From JANWZL01 sp041640815 (GTDB taxonomy: Bacteria; Pseudomonadota; Gammaproteobacteria; Burkholderiales; Thiobacillaceae), in contig JBEPZO010000022.1 in the NCBI GenBank assembly GCA_041640815.1, positions 1 to 30,966 on the forward strand: DNA of 30,966 nt, written 5' to 3'. The notes below the pieces were generated by a model that saw only the letters and a list, made by a program, of their open reading frames with translations, made no database searches and was not told the origin of the DNA. The position numbers were made by a program, and so were the translations under genes. Shown piece by piece: positions 30,881-30,966 of the stretch. Each line of letters begins with the position of its first letter. The first letter of the stretch is position 1.

Positions 30881-30966
30881 CTCTGACAGATAGGCGCTGC
30901 ACTGGGCGAAGCGCTGATGTAGGGGTATATTTAGCGAAAGCAGACAGACTAAGCGCGATGAGTTAT

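Overview
The window is high-GC chromosomal DNA, most likely from a betaproteobacterium of the Hydrogenophilales/Nitrosomonadales (Thiobacillus-like) type. The clues are gene families and order: uvrC-pgsA-tRNA-Gly-tRNA-Cys, a soluble NAD-reducing [NiFe] hydrogenase of the Ralstonia HoxFUYH type, a glutamate-cysteine ligase of the Acidithiobacillus ferrooxidans type, a zinc-poor DksA with an N-terminal extension, and a 16-strand-type porin. A facultative hydrogen-oxidising chemolithotroph fits, but the taxon is an inference.

Region by region. 1-2400 is an accessory, partly AT-rich and decayed stretch: the tail of a coiled-coil/nuclease-like protein, a zinc-ribbon methyltransferase gene broken by one in-frame TAA, and a frameshifted IS5-type transposase remnant. 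2401-5075 holds uvrC, pgsA and two tRNA genes with a consensus sigma70 promoter inside the end of pgsA. 5131-10167 (minus strand) is a compact hydrogenase operon hoxF-hoxU-hoxY-hoxH-protease. Divergent from it, 10496-14023 carries gshA, gshB and apbE, with heptanucleotide tandem repeats at the gshB/apbE junction. 14121-14669 is a thioredoxin-like lipid-anchored or membrane-anchored protein. 14959-18435 is an overlapping run: argJ, an AAA-type ATPase, a Nudix/ThiE fusion and a small anchored periplasmic protein. phoU follows, then a PCuAC copper chaperone (minus), a RegB/RegA (PrrB/PrrA) redox two-component pair, hslV without hslU, a lone yidD, dksA, metA with a co-oriented P-loop ATPase, lipA, rlmH, and a CAT-anticodon tRNA. 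The right end holds a coiled-coil protein built from 54-bp repeats, a general porin with a clear terminator, and two tandem truncated copies of a REP-associated (IS200-like) transposase gene bounded by a 17-bp motif.

How they may work together: the hydrogenase makes NADH from H2, and the RegBA-type sensor/regulator is the kind of system that controls hydrogenase and respiration in other proteobacteria, so it is a reasonable candidate regulator, though nothing in the sequence proves the link. The rest is housekeeping (DNA repair, phospholipid, glutathione, arginine, methionine, lipoate synthesis, stringent response). I did not see a clearly new multi-gene system. The most unusual items are the heptamer arrays that could frameshift apbE, the tandem transposase-derived mini-elements, the hslV gene lacking its partner, the stop codon in the methyltransferase and the A-C mismatch in the tRNA anticodon stem.
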